Origin: JAJTHC01 sp044358835
GTDB taxonomy: Bacteria > Cyanobacteriota > Vampirovibrionia > Vampirovibrionales > JAJTHC01
Assembly: GCA_044358835.1 (NCBI GenBank)
Contig: JBIKNF010000001.1
Location: 186,001-250,000 of the forward strand
Direction: 5' to 3'
Length of the DNA stretch: 64,000 nt
Each line of letters opens with the position of its first letter. Positions within the stretch are counted from its first letter, which is position 1. The notes beneath the pieces were generated by a model that saw only the letters and a list, made by a program, of their open reading frames with translations, did not search any database and was not told the origin of the DNA. Positions 17,717-25,956 of the stretch are shown piece after piece. Position numbers and translations under genes: made by a program.

Positions 17717-17872
17717 TTAGTGAAAAGCGGGGGAGGCGTTGACGTTGTTTTGAGACGAAGTGAGCAGGGCTTCACGCCAATTTTCCAGCTGGGCTTCAAT
17801 AAATTGTGGGTCATCACTCTGAAGTTCTAGTTCTAAATCGCCTTTTTTAAGTTTGAACACGTAATCGCTCAT
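17717..17872 (-). CDS. 51-residue protein sharing a domain with the next gene
   Basis: A short gene supported by AAAGGAG, a TTTCCCC spacer and an ATG at 17872. The protein starts MSDYVFKLKKGDLELELQSD and ends in a Gln/Asn-rich tail. Its core pattern, Gly-x-x-x-Glu-Leu-x-Ser-x-Asp-x-x-Phe-x-x-x-Gln, recurs in the N-terminal part of the downstream 342-residue protein (GIEFELHSSDAHFMGQQ). It seems to be a stand-alone copy of that domain: two beta strands followed by one helix. No function is known to me. The shared domain and the good start make it a real gene. Confidence 0.7.
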   Translation of the reverse strand: MSDYVFKLKKGDLELELQSDDPQFIEAQLENWREALLTSSQNNVNASPAFH

Positions 17873-18098
17873 GGGGAAACTCCTTTGGGTCGTTTTGTGG
17901 GACTTTTTGAAGGTCTTTCAAAGTAAACCATAAAACCCGCTTCTACAGGAACGTTGAGGCGGTTATTTCATCCACTTATGGGACATTTTGCCAAAAATGC
18001 AGGGCATCCTTCAAATGGCGGATGTGATTTAAGAAGACCGCCTTTCATAATACAAAAAAGTTGAACGGTTCAGCCTGCATGAAGGAATCTTCACGACC

Positions 18099-19097
18099 AT
18101 GACGAATATCGCCTCACTCGACGATCTCCTCACCCCTTTTCAAGCGCATGCGTCTTTGGGGGAAGCGGATTTATTATACAAACAAGCCCCTAAAACTGCC
18201 GTAAATCATTTGACAGAACAGCCTTCTGCCGTAGGGGTTACTTCATCGCCTGCGTATCAGAGACCGTCTCGCTTGGATGAAGAACTGGCGTACTTTACCC
18301 GTCCACTCACCCCTCGCCCAACGGCCCCCCTTGCTAAAGAGCTTCAAACGCGAGAACAGGAAGAAATCGAGACCAGTTCTGGTGAAGCCTCTCCTATTTT
18401 TGAGGCCATGGCCGTGGAAGCCCCCGTGGTGCAGGGCCCACCACACGTGGTGAGCCTAGGGCTGGTTGAAGAAGTCGTAGACCTGTGGACGCCCCAAGAG
18501 CGCCACCCTGAACAGGCGTTGGTCAAACGGGTGAGTGATATTATCTTTTCCATGGTGGGCTTGGCCTTAACGGCGCCATTGTTTGCCTGGATGGCTTTTC
18601 TTTCTAAGAAAACGGCCGCACAACAGCCGATATGGGCGCATGACGAGTACGTAGGGCAATTTCAACAACGCTTTGGTATGCGTCGTTTTGCGATTTTTGA
18701 TGCCCTAGATTCAGCCCCCTTCTTGGTGCGAGCCAGTCATGCTGTGGGGTTGGGGCATTTGCCGAAGTTGTTGAATCTCTATGAAGGCACGGTGTCTTTA
18801 GTGGGGCCCACGTTGCTGAAAGAAGGCGAGCTCAACGCGTTACCCGCTCGCTATGCGGAACGCTTTCAAGTCTTACCGGGGGTCTTTGGCTTGGCACAAG
18901 TGTTGACGCGCTTTTACCCTCAAGCATCGCTTCAAGCCGTGGCGGAACTAGATTTAGAATACGTGCGCCGTTGGAACGTGTTTTTAGATCTTGCGCTGTT
19001 GTGGAGCCATGCGGTCGCGAAAAATCCGCATCAGCAAGTGGCCAAGCAGCTCAAGCCACGTGAACCGCGTCGTTTTCAAATCACCGTGACCTACTAA
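18099..19097 (+). CDS. Divergent bacterial sugar transferase (WcaJ/EpsL family)
   Basis: A 332-residue protein. Residues ~1-130 are low-complexity. From ~145 it follows the polyprenyl-phosphate sugar transferase fold: VKRVSDIIFSMVGLALTAPL (re-entrant membrane helix), LLNLYEGTVSLVGPTLLKEGE, VLPGVFGLAQVLTRFYPQ, and LDLEYVRRWNVFLDLALLW. The family moves a sugar phosphate to undecaprenyl phosphate to start glycan assembly. Several conserved pieces are altered: the usual K-F-R-S-M is FAIFDAL, and D-E-L-P-Q is GLGHLPK, so activity is uncertain. AAGGAATC stands 10 bases before the ATG. A hairpin terminator follows directly. No glycan cluster surrounds it. Confidence 0.7.
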   Translation: MTNIASLDDLLTPFQAHASLGEADLLYKQAPKTAVNHLTEQPSAVGVTSSPAYQRPSRLDEELAYFTRPLTPRPTAPLAKELQTREQEEIETSSGEASPIFEAMAVEAPVVQGPPHVVSLGLVEEVVDLWTPQERHPEQALVKRVSDIIFSMVGLALTAPLFAWMAFLSKKTAAQQPIWAHDEYVGQFQQRFGMRRFAIFDALDSAPFLVRASHAVGLGHLPKLLNLYEGTVSLVGPTLLKEGELNALPARYAERFQVLPGVFGLAQVLTRFYPQASLQAVAELDLEYVRRWNVFLDLALLWSHAVAKNPHQQVAKQLKPREPRRFQITVTY

Positions 19098-19123
19098 AAA
19101 CCCCTCTGTCGCAGAAGGGTTTT
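19096..19123. terminator. Bidirectional rho-independent terminator
   Basis: AAAACCC...CTG pairs with CAG...GGGTTTT, with A and T tracts at the two ends. It begins at the end of the sugar transferase gene and also lies after the stop of the convergent gene at 19157. Confidence 0.75.
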
Positions 19124-19156
19124 GGTAAATCTGTTATTGAGTCACCAGGCTTGCAA

Positions 19157-19483
19157 TTAGCCGATGCAATTAAATTTTCCACCCGGCAGTCCTGCCTGAG
19201 CACTAAGCCCTCTTTGAAATGGACTATGTGAAGGCACTAGTGGAGACGCTCCAATCGTACTAAACGCACTAGTAGGGTTAAACCTTGGAAAATTAGCATT
19301 CTCCCCTAAAGCCGTGGGAGACACACTGGCTGGGGTCGGTGTTCCAAAGGCTGAAGGCCCGCCTAGGGCTTGAGGACCCTGAGGTGAGAGACCAGGCGTT
19401 TGGATAGAGTTGTTTCCATTCAATCCAGCAAACTGAAACGATGGAGGCGTAAGCCCTAAAGCTTGAAGACCAGGTAGTTGCAT
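19157..19483 (-). CDS. Low-complexity Pro/Gly/Phe/Ser-rich protein
   Basis: A 108-residue protein with no recognisable fold, rich in Pro, Gly, Ser, Ala and Phe. Short FG- and PxF-like pieces recur: SFQFAGLNG, SAFGTPTP, NFPRFNPTSAF. It is probably disordered. A GAAAGGAACG site precedes the ATG, so it is likely translated. In style it resembles the proteins at 61303-62178 and 62225-62674 and the N-termini of the proteins at 658 and 31011. There is no signal peptide. No function can be assigned. Confidence 0.6.
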   Translation of the reverse strand: MQLPGLQALGLTPPSFQFAGLNGNNSIQTPGLSPQGPQALGGPSAFGTPTPASVSPTALGENANFPRFNPTSAFSTIGASPLVPSHSPFQRGLSAQAGLPGGKFNCIG

Positions 19484-19722
19484 AGAGGGACGTTCCTTTC
19501 AGAGATAAAGCGTTCTTCAGGAGTACAATGGAAGTTAGGCGAAGCGGACTTCCTAATTGTATAAAAACGCGACAGAAAAAGCAATTGCTTTTTGTAACGA
19601 TTTGTTTCCCCTTTTTAGGAAAACCTTAACATTGTCGAAACCCTAAAAAAAGTCCCACAGCTTGCCCTTGCTCGAAGGGTCGTCGTTGACAGGGGGCAAG
19701 ACGAGTAAACAGGAGGCTTGCC

Positions 19723-20121
19723 ATGGGGTTGAACCGTCGGAATTTGCGTGAACTCTTACGAGATGAAAGCTTGAGCAAACGCCAACAGCTCACCATTCGC
19801 TTGATGTACAAAAATTACGGCAAAAATCGCCTGACTTACTTGTGGTTGGTGCTGTGTTTGGGCTGGTTGGGGGTGCATCGCTATTACGCCAATAGTGATG
19901 TGATGAACGGGTTGATGAGTCCGTTTTGCGTGTTTTACCCTGTGGTGGCCCCTGCCCTGTTTTTAAGTGAAGAGCCAATAGCCATGGCCACAGGGGTGGG
20001 GTGGTTTGCTTTTTTATATGTGGTGGCCATTTGTGAAATGCCGTGGCATTTACATAAGCTCAAAAAAAGCAATACCCATTTAAAGATATTTTTAGAAGAG
20101 CATGTGAAGCATTCTTCTTAA
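19723..20121 (+). CDS. TM2-domain membrane protein
   Basis: A 132-residue membrane protein. The signature of the TM2 domain, here LGWLGVHRYYANS (G-x-x-G-x-H-R-x-Y), lies between two hydrophobic segments (about residues 40-55 and 65-85), with a third at about 90-110. The N-terminal 30 residues are basic and helical. TM2 proteins are widespread and of mostly unknown function. The start is strongly supported by AGGAGG 6 bases before the ATG. It precedes pdxA by 51 bases, but a promoter-like TATACT box lies between them. Confidence 0.75.
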   Translation: MGLNRRNLRELLRDESLSKRQQLTIRLMYKNYGKNRLTYLWLVLCLGWLGVHRYYANSDVMNGLMSPFCVFYPVVAPALFLSEEPIAMATGVGWFAFLYVVAICEMPWHLHKLKKSNTHLKIFLEEHVKHSS

Positions 20122-20132
20122 TTTTTTTGCGC

Positions 20133-20160
20133 TATACTTTTTAAGAAGTCTCTTTCTTAA
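20133..20160 (+). promoter_or_regulatory. Likely pdxA promoter -10 box and 7-bp hairpin over the leader
   Basis: TATACT (20133-20138) is followed by TTAAGAA (20141-20147), which pairs with TTCTTAA (20154-20160). The right arm abuts the AAGGAAG binding site of pdxA, so a folded leader could limit translation. Confidence 0.4.
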
Positions 20161-20172
20161 GGAAGTGTTGCC

Positions 20173-21204
20173 ATGTTTCTTGCCACAGCCCCTCATTACC
20201 CCCCCCTCGCCGTCATTGCCGTGACCTTAGGCGACTTAAGCGGGGTGGGGGCTGAACTTTCCTTAAAAGTGGCTCAGGCGTGGGGGCAAGAAGCTAATGC
20301 CCCTTACCAGCTTCGTTTTTATGGCGATGTGGAGGGGGCCAATACGCAAGCCGACGCGTTGGGCTTGCCTTCGCTTGAACGCCTTAGCAAAGAGCATCCC
20401 ACCTTGATTTCTTGGGTACACACGCCGGCGGAATCGAGTGGCAAGGCGTCTTACTTGGCGGTGGAAGCAGCGGTTTTAGATGCCTTGTCGGGGAAAGTCC
20501 TTGGGGTGGTGACCAACCCCATTTCAAAGGCGAATTGGTGGAAGGCTGGCGTGCCGTATTCAGGGCATACCGAAGCCCTTGAAATGCTGGCGAATCGGGA
20601 AGCCGCTCGTGCAGAAGCCCCGTGGCAAGCCGATATGTTCTTTGCGTTTCAAAACTTTCGTTTGCTTTTATTGACCCGTCATGTGCCGTTACAGGCGGTG
20701 TCGACTTGTTTAGACCTCAATCAAGCCAAAGCATCTGTAGAAGCCTTAATTCATACCCTTGAAGCCACGCTCGCCAAAGAGACGTTTCGCCTCGCCCTGC
20801 TGGGGGTGAATCCGCATGCGGGGGAAATTGGCGGGGTTGAAGAAGCGGAGGTACTGTTGCCGTTACAGGCGTGGGTGCATGAAACCTTTCCCCACGTCAG
20901 CATGAGCCTGCCCCAGCCTGCCGATGCCTTTTTTAGAGGCTTTGACGCCCACCGCGCCAAAGGCTTTGACGCGGTGGTGAGTCCGTATCACGATCAGGGG
21001 CTGATTCCGATGAAGTTGCTTGCGGGGTTTGATGCGGTGAATGTGACGATCGGTTTGCCGTTTTTACGCACCAGCGTGAGTCACGGCATGGCCAGTGACA
21101 TTGCGGGGCAAGGCGTGGCGAATCCACGGAGTTTGCAGGCAGCCATTGACTATGTGTGGGCGTCACAAAAAACGACGTCACAATCCCTAATGCGGCGGAT
21201 GTAA
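20173..21204 (+). CDS. pdxA: 4-hydroxythreonine-4-phosphate dehydrogenase
   Basis: Oxidises 4-phosphohydroxy-L-threonine with NAD(P)+ in the DXP-dependent pathway to pyridoxal phosphate. The 343 residues carry the family motifs in order: AVTLGDLSGVGAELSLK at the start, VVTNPISKANW and the metal-site histidine in YSGHTEALEML near residue 135, GVNPHAGEIGG near 217, VVSPYHDQGLIPMK with its metal histidine near 276, and IGLPFLRTSVSHGMASDIAG with the third histidine. The start has AAGGAAG upstream. Its final 18 bases overlap the end of the convergent trpF. Confidence 0.95.
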   Translation: MFLATAPHYPPLAVIAVTLGDLSGVGAELSLKVAQAWGQEANAPYQLRFYGDVEGANTQADALGLPSLERLSKEHPTLISWVHTPAESSGKASYLAVEAAVLDALSGKVLGVVTNPISKANWWKAGVPYSGHTEALEMLANREAARAEAPWQADMFFAFQNFRLLLLTRHVPLQAVSTCLDLNQAKASVEALIHTLEATLAKETFRLALLGVNPHAGEIGGVEEAEVLLPLQAWVHETFPHVSMSLPQPADAFFRGFDAHRAKGFDAVVSPYHDQGLIPMKLLAGFDAVNVTIGLPFLRTSVSHGMASDIAGQGVANPRSLQAAIDYVWASQKTTSQSLMRRM

Positions 21205-21861
21205 ACGTCTATTACGAACCACATCGAGAAATGCCTTTACCTTAGCCGCATCCTTAAAGCCAGTCTCCGAATTTTCAATCCCACTGGCAGCATCTACCGC
21301 ATCCACCCAAAAACGGGTCATCAGTTCAGGGAGATTTTCGGCGGTCAATTTGCCTGCTAAGCACGTTGTGAAACCTAGGGTATCCGCTACTTCAATGGCA
21401 TCGGTGAGTTGTGGGGCAAGGGCTTGCCAATCAATGTTCCCTTTAAAGGATTTGGGGGCATCCCATAAGACGCCTGTAATCTCTTGCGCATAGGCTTCTA
21501 GCATTTTTCGACTGGTCGGCGTGAACAGATCAAAGACCTTCCACACAGACACGGGGGACTTCAACGCCTGCTGTAACTCTCGAATGTATTGAGGCGACTC
21601 GCTGCCGTGCAATTGAACCGTCGACACCTGCGTTTGATGAACATCTTGCACAATGAAATCAAGGGGGGCATCTTGATAAACCGCCACGACTTCGGTGTCT
21701 TCCATTTTGGCACACAAGTCAAAGACTTGCTTCAAAAAATCAAGCGACTGAAAACGAGGCGTGCCTTCCACGCGAATCACGCCCAGGTAATCGGCGCCTG
21801 CATCCATACAAAGTTGGGCATCTTGAAGGCGTGTAAGCCCACAACATTTGACGGCAACCAT
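21187..21861 (-). CDS. trpF: Phosphoribosylanthranilate isomerase
   Basis: Third step of tryptophan synthesis: Amadori rearrangement of phosphoribosylanthranilate to CdRP in a TIM barrel. From the ATG at 21861 it is 224 residues. Markers are the catalytic Cys in VKCCGLTRLQDAQ near residue 5, AGADYLGVI near 20, TVQLHGSESPQYI near 82, a catalytic Asp region at VLWDAPKSFKG, and the phosphate-binding end GLTAENL/VDAASGIENSETGFKD. Its ATG lies one base after the TAG of the upstream lipoprotein gene, so translation is probably coupled. No other trp gene is in the window. Confidence 0.9.
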   Translation of the reverse strand: MVAVKCCGLTRLQDAQLCMDAGADYLGVIRVEGTPRFQSLDFLKQVFDLCAKMEDTEVVAVYQDAPLDFIVQDVHQTQVSTVQLHGSESPQYIRELQQALKSPVSVWKVFDLFTPTSRKMLEAYAQEITGVLWDAPKSFKGNIDWQALAPQLTDAIEVADTLGFTTCLAGKLTAENLPELMTRFWVDAVDAASGIENSETGFKDAAKVKAFLDVVRNRRLHPPH

Positions 21862-21862
21862 G

Positions 21863-23725
21863 CTATTTTTTCGCCACGTGCATGGTGTTAAACAGGGCGT
21901 CTTCTTTGGCCAAGGCCGTGGCCCACAAGCCAATGGAATCACTGTAGAAGGCGACTTCTTCCTTCGGCAAGAAGTGAGCAAGCCCCTTTTGCGCGCTTTT
22001 GGGGTGATGCGTTACGACAAATTGACCAGAAAGGGCGTATTGCGTGCGGTTTGAAAGGTTCACCCCCCCTTCAAAAGAACGAATGCCTGAGGCGTGTATT
22101 TGTTCATAGACGCGAGCGAGTGCGGGGGTTTTTTCACGCAAGGCAGGGGGAATCAATACCGCGACACTGGCGATGAGATTCGGGTATTGAAACGACAGCC
22201 ACGGCGCAACGTGTTGGGCTTTTGGGTCAAAGTGTAAGTAGGCGTCCAACTGTTGAGGCGAGCTGTGTTCAAAAAATTCTTTCCCTGAAAGAAAAATCCC
22301 CTGCGAAGAACGATACACCCGTAAAGGTTTTAAGAAAGGGGAAAGGGCCAAGGCGTCGTTGACTTTTAGCAAAGTGGCCTGATCTTTCCATGGTAGGACA
22401 TCCAACACCTGTTTATTAGAAGAGGCCTTGCTTTTAAGGACGACTTCATTTAAACTGCCCCCTTGGCCCAGATGTTTCACCAAGGCGTTAAGGGTCTTTT
22501 GTTTGTCTGGCGTGGGTTCAAGCACCACTGCCCGATGCCCTTGTTCATTAACCACAAGCAAAGTCCGCTTGGAAAGCAACCCCAGCAAATCTTTTTCCAC
22601 ATTCAAGTGAAAGAGCGATAAAATCGGATTCAACATCTTGATCTGATTCTGTTTTTCTTCAGGCAAACGTTCAATGAACCCTTTTTTTAGGAGCCTGTCC
22701 ACATGTTGGACGCTGACATAGCTTAGGGAAGGAGATGCGCTCATCAAAGGCCGTTCACTGCCTTTAAGCAAGTATTCCAGCGTGTTTAAATCCAACGGCG
22801 GGGTATTGGTATCACTTCGCTGAGGCAACTGAATCAAGAGCCCTGATGATTCTTGCAGGTTCCCGTTGGCAAGCTTCGTTTGAGGCGACGTGCTTTTCAC
22901 GATCCACGTGGGTTTTAGCGTCATAATCCCTTTGAGCTTAGGGTTGGCAATCCCACTCAAGTTTAAAAAAGTGAAGCTTTCCGCCGTGGCATCGGTATTA
23001 GGGAACTCGGTGAAGGTGTCTTTTAAAACTGGCAAGAGATGCTCGGACAGTTTCCAGCTAGTTTTGCTCGTGTTCCAACCGCCTTGATTCACCTTGAGCA
23101 ATTCGTTGAGATACGGTAAAATCGTGCCATGTTCGGTGCTGGGGAACAAGAAGGTGCCCCACTTGGGGGAACAGACGAGCGTTTCATTTAAGCCGGGAAT
23201 GCTATAAAAAGGAGACGGAGACTTGGTATTAAAAAGTCCTTGACGACTGAGCTTAAAGAGTTCAGGCAATTCGAGTATGCGTTTTTGCCCTTGGGTGGCA
23301 CTGGCTTGAAGGCTCTGCCAATCTAATTCAGTGAATCCATGGACGTTCTGCAAGGTGAAAAATTCTGGCGTCAGGTTGGGCATCCATAACCAAGGCACGG
23401 CATTGCCAGACGTTGCCACATCGCCTTTAGTGGTGAAACCAAATAAGGCGAGTTCATTCCCCAAGGGAAAGGGGATTTTGAGTTCTGTGGCGTAGCTGTC
23501 GGGGTTGTGTTTGTAGAGGGCGAGTCCCATGGGTTCACTCGGCAGGCGAAAATCCAGCAGTTTTTGAGCCGTGGCTTCACTGCCCACCCACTTGACGAGT
23601 CCTGCACTAAGGGGTTTGTGGGTATTGGAGCGGTTGTTGCATCCGCCAAGAAAGGGTAGGCTCATTAAAGCCAGCATTCCCAAAACCAAGAGTTGTGAAA
23701 AGAAACGTTTGTTCAATGGTTTCAT
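21863..23725 (-). CDS. Lipoprotein of unknown function (DUF3352-like)
   Basis: A 620-residue exported lipoprotein. A basic start and hydrophobic run lead to a lipobox, LPFLGGC, with lipidation at about Cys29. The mature part has repeated ~200-residue stretches of alternating beta strands and amphipathic helices. Phrases such as NPKLKGIMTLKPTWI and ALVKHLGQGGS fit the DUF3352 family found in Cyanobacteria and relatives, but I cannot confirm this by eye. It is probably anchored in the outer or cytoplasmic membrane. It is translationally coupled to trpF, an unusual pairing. A 16-bp palindrome lies about 50 bases upstream of its start. Confidence 0.7.
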   Translation of the reverse strand: MKPLNKRFFSQLLVLGMLALMSLPFLGGCNNRSNTHKPLSAGLVKWVGSEATAQKLLDFRLPSEPMGLALYKHNPDSYATELKIPFPLGNELALFGFTTKGDVATSGNAVPWLWMPNLTPEFFTLQNVHGFTELDWQSLQASATQGQKRILELPELFKLSRQGLFNTKSPSPFYSIPGLNETLVCSPKWGTFLFPSTEHGTILPYLNELLKVNQGGWNTSKTSWKLSEHLLPVLKDTFTEFPNTDATAESFTFLNLSGIANPKLKGIMTLKPTWIVKSTSPQTKLANGNLQESSGLLIQLPQRSDTNTPPLDLNTLEYLLKGSERPLMSASPSLSYVSVQHVDRLLKKGFIERLPEEKQNQIKMLNPILSLFHLNVEKDLLGLLSKRTLLVVNEQGHRAVVLEPTPDKQKTLNALVKHLGQGGSLNEVVLKSKASSNKQVLDVLPWKDQATLLKVNDALALSPFLKPLRVYRSSQGIFLSGKEFFEHSSPQQLDAYLHFDPKAQHVAPWLSFQYPNLIASVAVLIPPALREKTPALARVYEQIHASGIRSFEGGVNLSNRTQYALSGQFVVTHHPKSAQKGLAHFLPKEEVAFYSDSIGLWATALAKEDALFNTMHVAKK

Positions 23726-23777
23726 CAGGCACCCCCATGTATCACGTCAAAAACGGCGATTAAAAACGATGTACTAA

Positions 23778-23793
23778 ACACTAGGCCTAGTGT
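23778..23793. promoter_or_regulatory. 16-bp perfect palindrome, candidate operator
   Basis: ACACTAGGCCTAGTGT is a perfect palindrome 52 bases upstream of the lipoprotein-trpF unit and about 150 bases before the gene on the other strand. It is typical in size and place for a dimeric regulator's site. The regulator is unknown. Confidence 0.5.
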
Positions 23794-23942
23794 AACAGAA
23801 AAAGGCTGAACAGACCACAAGGGGTTTGAGAAAAACACGTGACGTTTTTGGCTTGACGCTTCGGTGTGTTTTTGCTAATTTAAAAGCTAGCTACTTTAAA
23901 AGTGGTAGTTGTCTTTCCCTCTCAACCATAAAGGTCTGTCTC

Positions 23943-24622
23943 ATGAAATTGATGGCGCGTTCTCCTCAACCGTTCTCCTCGTCTACCCCCCCCCCCCGCA
24001 CGCGAGCCGTTGACACCGCCCGCCAAGGGATGAATGCTACAATATGGATTCCTGAGGGAGTTCAATTAGAACTGGTCTCTGCTATAAGAAGCTTGGATAC
24101 CCTAGAAAAATTTTCAGGTTTTAGCAAATATCAATACAATCAGTTAAAAAACACCCCCGCTAATTTAGGTATGCTTTTGTTCTGGCTTGATCAATTATGG
24201 AAAAGCTCTGTATATAGATTAAAAAAATTGAGTTTGAACAGAATATAGAAGACCCAACATCCGCTGCGTTTAGCTTTGTTCAATTTGCACGTGAGTTCCC
24301 AAACTTCCAAGACCCTCTTGTAAAAATTAGAAAGCCCCTTTTTATTTGCCGTCCAGAACAAGTAACCATGGAAATGAACTCTCGTTCTGAGAGTAAATTG
24401 GGTAACATTTCACTCGCCTTTGACGCTACTCTTGAACCCCAGCCCGAAGTAGAAGTTCTAAGGGTAAAAGGCCGTGTTATTAAACCATCTGAAAGAGCTT
24501 CAGTGGCGTTAGAATCGATTGAAGATGCGCTACACGCAAATTTAGTTTCCACCAGCGCAATATCACGGCTGGAATTTCGTGATTCAGAGGGAAATATCAT
24601 CCCTCGGCCTGAACTTCAATGA
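23943..24622 (+). pseudogene. Gene split by a -1 frameshift; unknown product
   Basis: Two consecutive open frames belong together. The first runs from the ATG at 23943 (MKLMARSPQPFSSST...) to a stop at 24246-24248. The second is open in the -1 frame and ends at 24622. They join exactly at A-AAA-AAA (24221-24227), lying in the right phase for a -1 ribosomal slip, as in dnaX; a missing A in that run would look the same. Joined, they give 226 residues with no family I recognise: a Ser/Pro-rich start, a helical middle (WLDQLWKSSVYRLKK) and a beta-rich end (LAFDATLEPQPEVEVLRVKG). A 12-base C tract (23986-23997) lies 15 codons after the start. The end overlaps the next gene by 26 bases. Confidence 0.65.
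23986..23997 (+). repeat. 12-base C tract in a coding region
   Basis: Twelve consecutive C encode Pro codons near the start of the split gene. It is the longest homopolymer I found in the window. Confidence 0.95.
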
Positions 24623-25880
24623 AGTCCCCCCCTGCCGTGCGGGCGTGGCGAGGCTGTTTGGCCCACCCCTGCGTGGGGCGAAGCGGGGGGCTCTGTTGCG
24701 TCGCATGCAGGGCGTTCACTTCGTCTTGAATCCCTTTTCGCGTCATGTGATTCGTCCAATTCACCACGCCGATGGTCACCAATATATTCATCAGGTAAGC
24801 CCCTATAAAGCTTATCGCGGAATAGCGCCCCACGCGGTTTAGTTCCGCTTGTGTTGCCCCTTTTTGAACCAGTTGCTGTAAACGTTGTTGAATAGAAGTG
24901 GCCCCATGATTGAAGAGCCTAAAAATAGCAGGTGCCACAAAAAAGAAACAACTAAATAAGAACGGCTTTTGTACGGCCGTTTCCTTGAACTCACGCTTAC
25001 TTCGACTCGACATAATCGAGCCTAAGTCAAAGGCAATAAACACAGGCACTAAGGCCGCTACAGGTAAAAGAGGCACTTCTTTTAAAAGCTGTTTTAACCC
25101 GCTTGGGTGTTTAAGGTCAAGGTACTGGTATTCAAAATGAGGCGCCACCTTTTTAAGCCACTTCATTAGGGGGGCAAACGTGCTCTTTACGCCTGTTGGG
25201 TGGGCAAGCGCCTGCCGAATCCCCAGCCCTACGCCGGCAGGAATCCCCGCCCCTAGTGCAAGGGTAGCTAGGGTGTGGAGCGTTTCGTTTTGCTTGGGGT
25301 GCTCAGCCTTTTCTTTTTGGTACAGGGCGTTTAAATCTTCTTGTTTGGCTAAATTGCGTTCGCCTATAAAGTGGCTGTCTCCTGTGAGGAACTTCGTCGA
25401 CAGTTTGGCGATAAAAGGCACGCTCGTCAACAGTAAGCCTTCCATGGCCAAATCCACAATAAGGTGAGACGTTTTGGCATGAAAGATCTGTTTCCGCAAA
25501 AGCGACAGGGCGTCTTTGTTTAAGTTTAAATGAGGCAGTGTATTTTTGAGAGCTTCGCAAAAGACTTCGGGGGTTTCTAATTCGTGGTAGGGGAGCCGAA
25601 ACAGGGCTTGACGTTCTTCGCGCTGGACGCCTTGAAGGCTTTGACGACACAAACGCGCAATTAGTGTGGAATGAATCGGTGAAAAGCCATATGCAAAGGC
25701 CATAATCAAACTGCCTTGCACGATTCGTTCACGGCGTTCTTGATCATTTTTGGCATTTAAGGCATAGGGGACGTCAAAGGCCGCGGCATCTAGGAGGGCT
25801 TTGCTGAAAAAGCCTACGTCTTGAAAGCTCGCCACGGTGGCGACCCAGCCTGGTAAATTGGGAGGGAGCATCATGCCCAT
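24597..25880 (-). CDS. Multi-pass membrane protein of unknown function
   Basis: A 427-residue protein I do not recognise. Hydrophobic segments lie near residues 150-170, 205-225, 270-290, 305-325 and 350-375 (for example SFIGAYLMNILVTIGVVNW), with a charged helical region at about residues 60-130. Both ends appear cytoplasmic and the C-terminal 40 residues are Pro/Gln/Arg-rich. A GAGGTGA site stands 6 bases before the ATG. In size and layout it resembles the protein at 658-2112, but I see no aligned motif. It converges on the frameshifted gene and overlaps it by 26 bases. Confidence 0.7.
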   Translation of the reverse strand: MGMMLPPNLPGWVATVASFQDVGFFSKALLDAAAFDVPYALNAKNDQERRERIVQGSLIMAFAYGFSPIHSTLIARLCRQSLQGVQREERQALFRLPYHELETPEVFCEALKNTLPHLNLNKDALSLLRKQIFHAKTSHLIVDLAMEGLLLTSVPFIAKLSTKFLTGDSHFIGERNLAKQEDLNALYQKEKAEHPKQNETLHTLATLALGAGIPAGVGLGIRQALAHPTGVKSTFAPLMKWLKKVAPHFEYQYLDLKHPSGLKQLLKEVPLLPVAALVPVFIAFDLGSIMSSRSKREFKETAVQKPFLFSCFFFVAPAIFRLFNHGATSIQQRLQQLVQKGATQAELNRVGRYSAISFIGAYLMNILVTIGVVNWTNHMTRKGIQDEVNALHATQQSPPLRPTQGWAKQPRHARTAGGDFIEVQAEG

Positions 25881-25956
25881 GAATCACCTCATTGTAGGGG
25901 TGGAAAGTAACATTCCCTAGCCTAAAAACAACTCAAGATTATTTCATGCCTAAACC

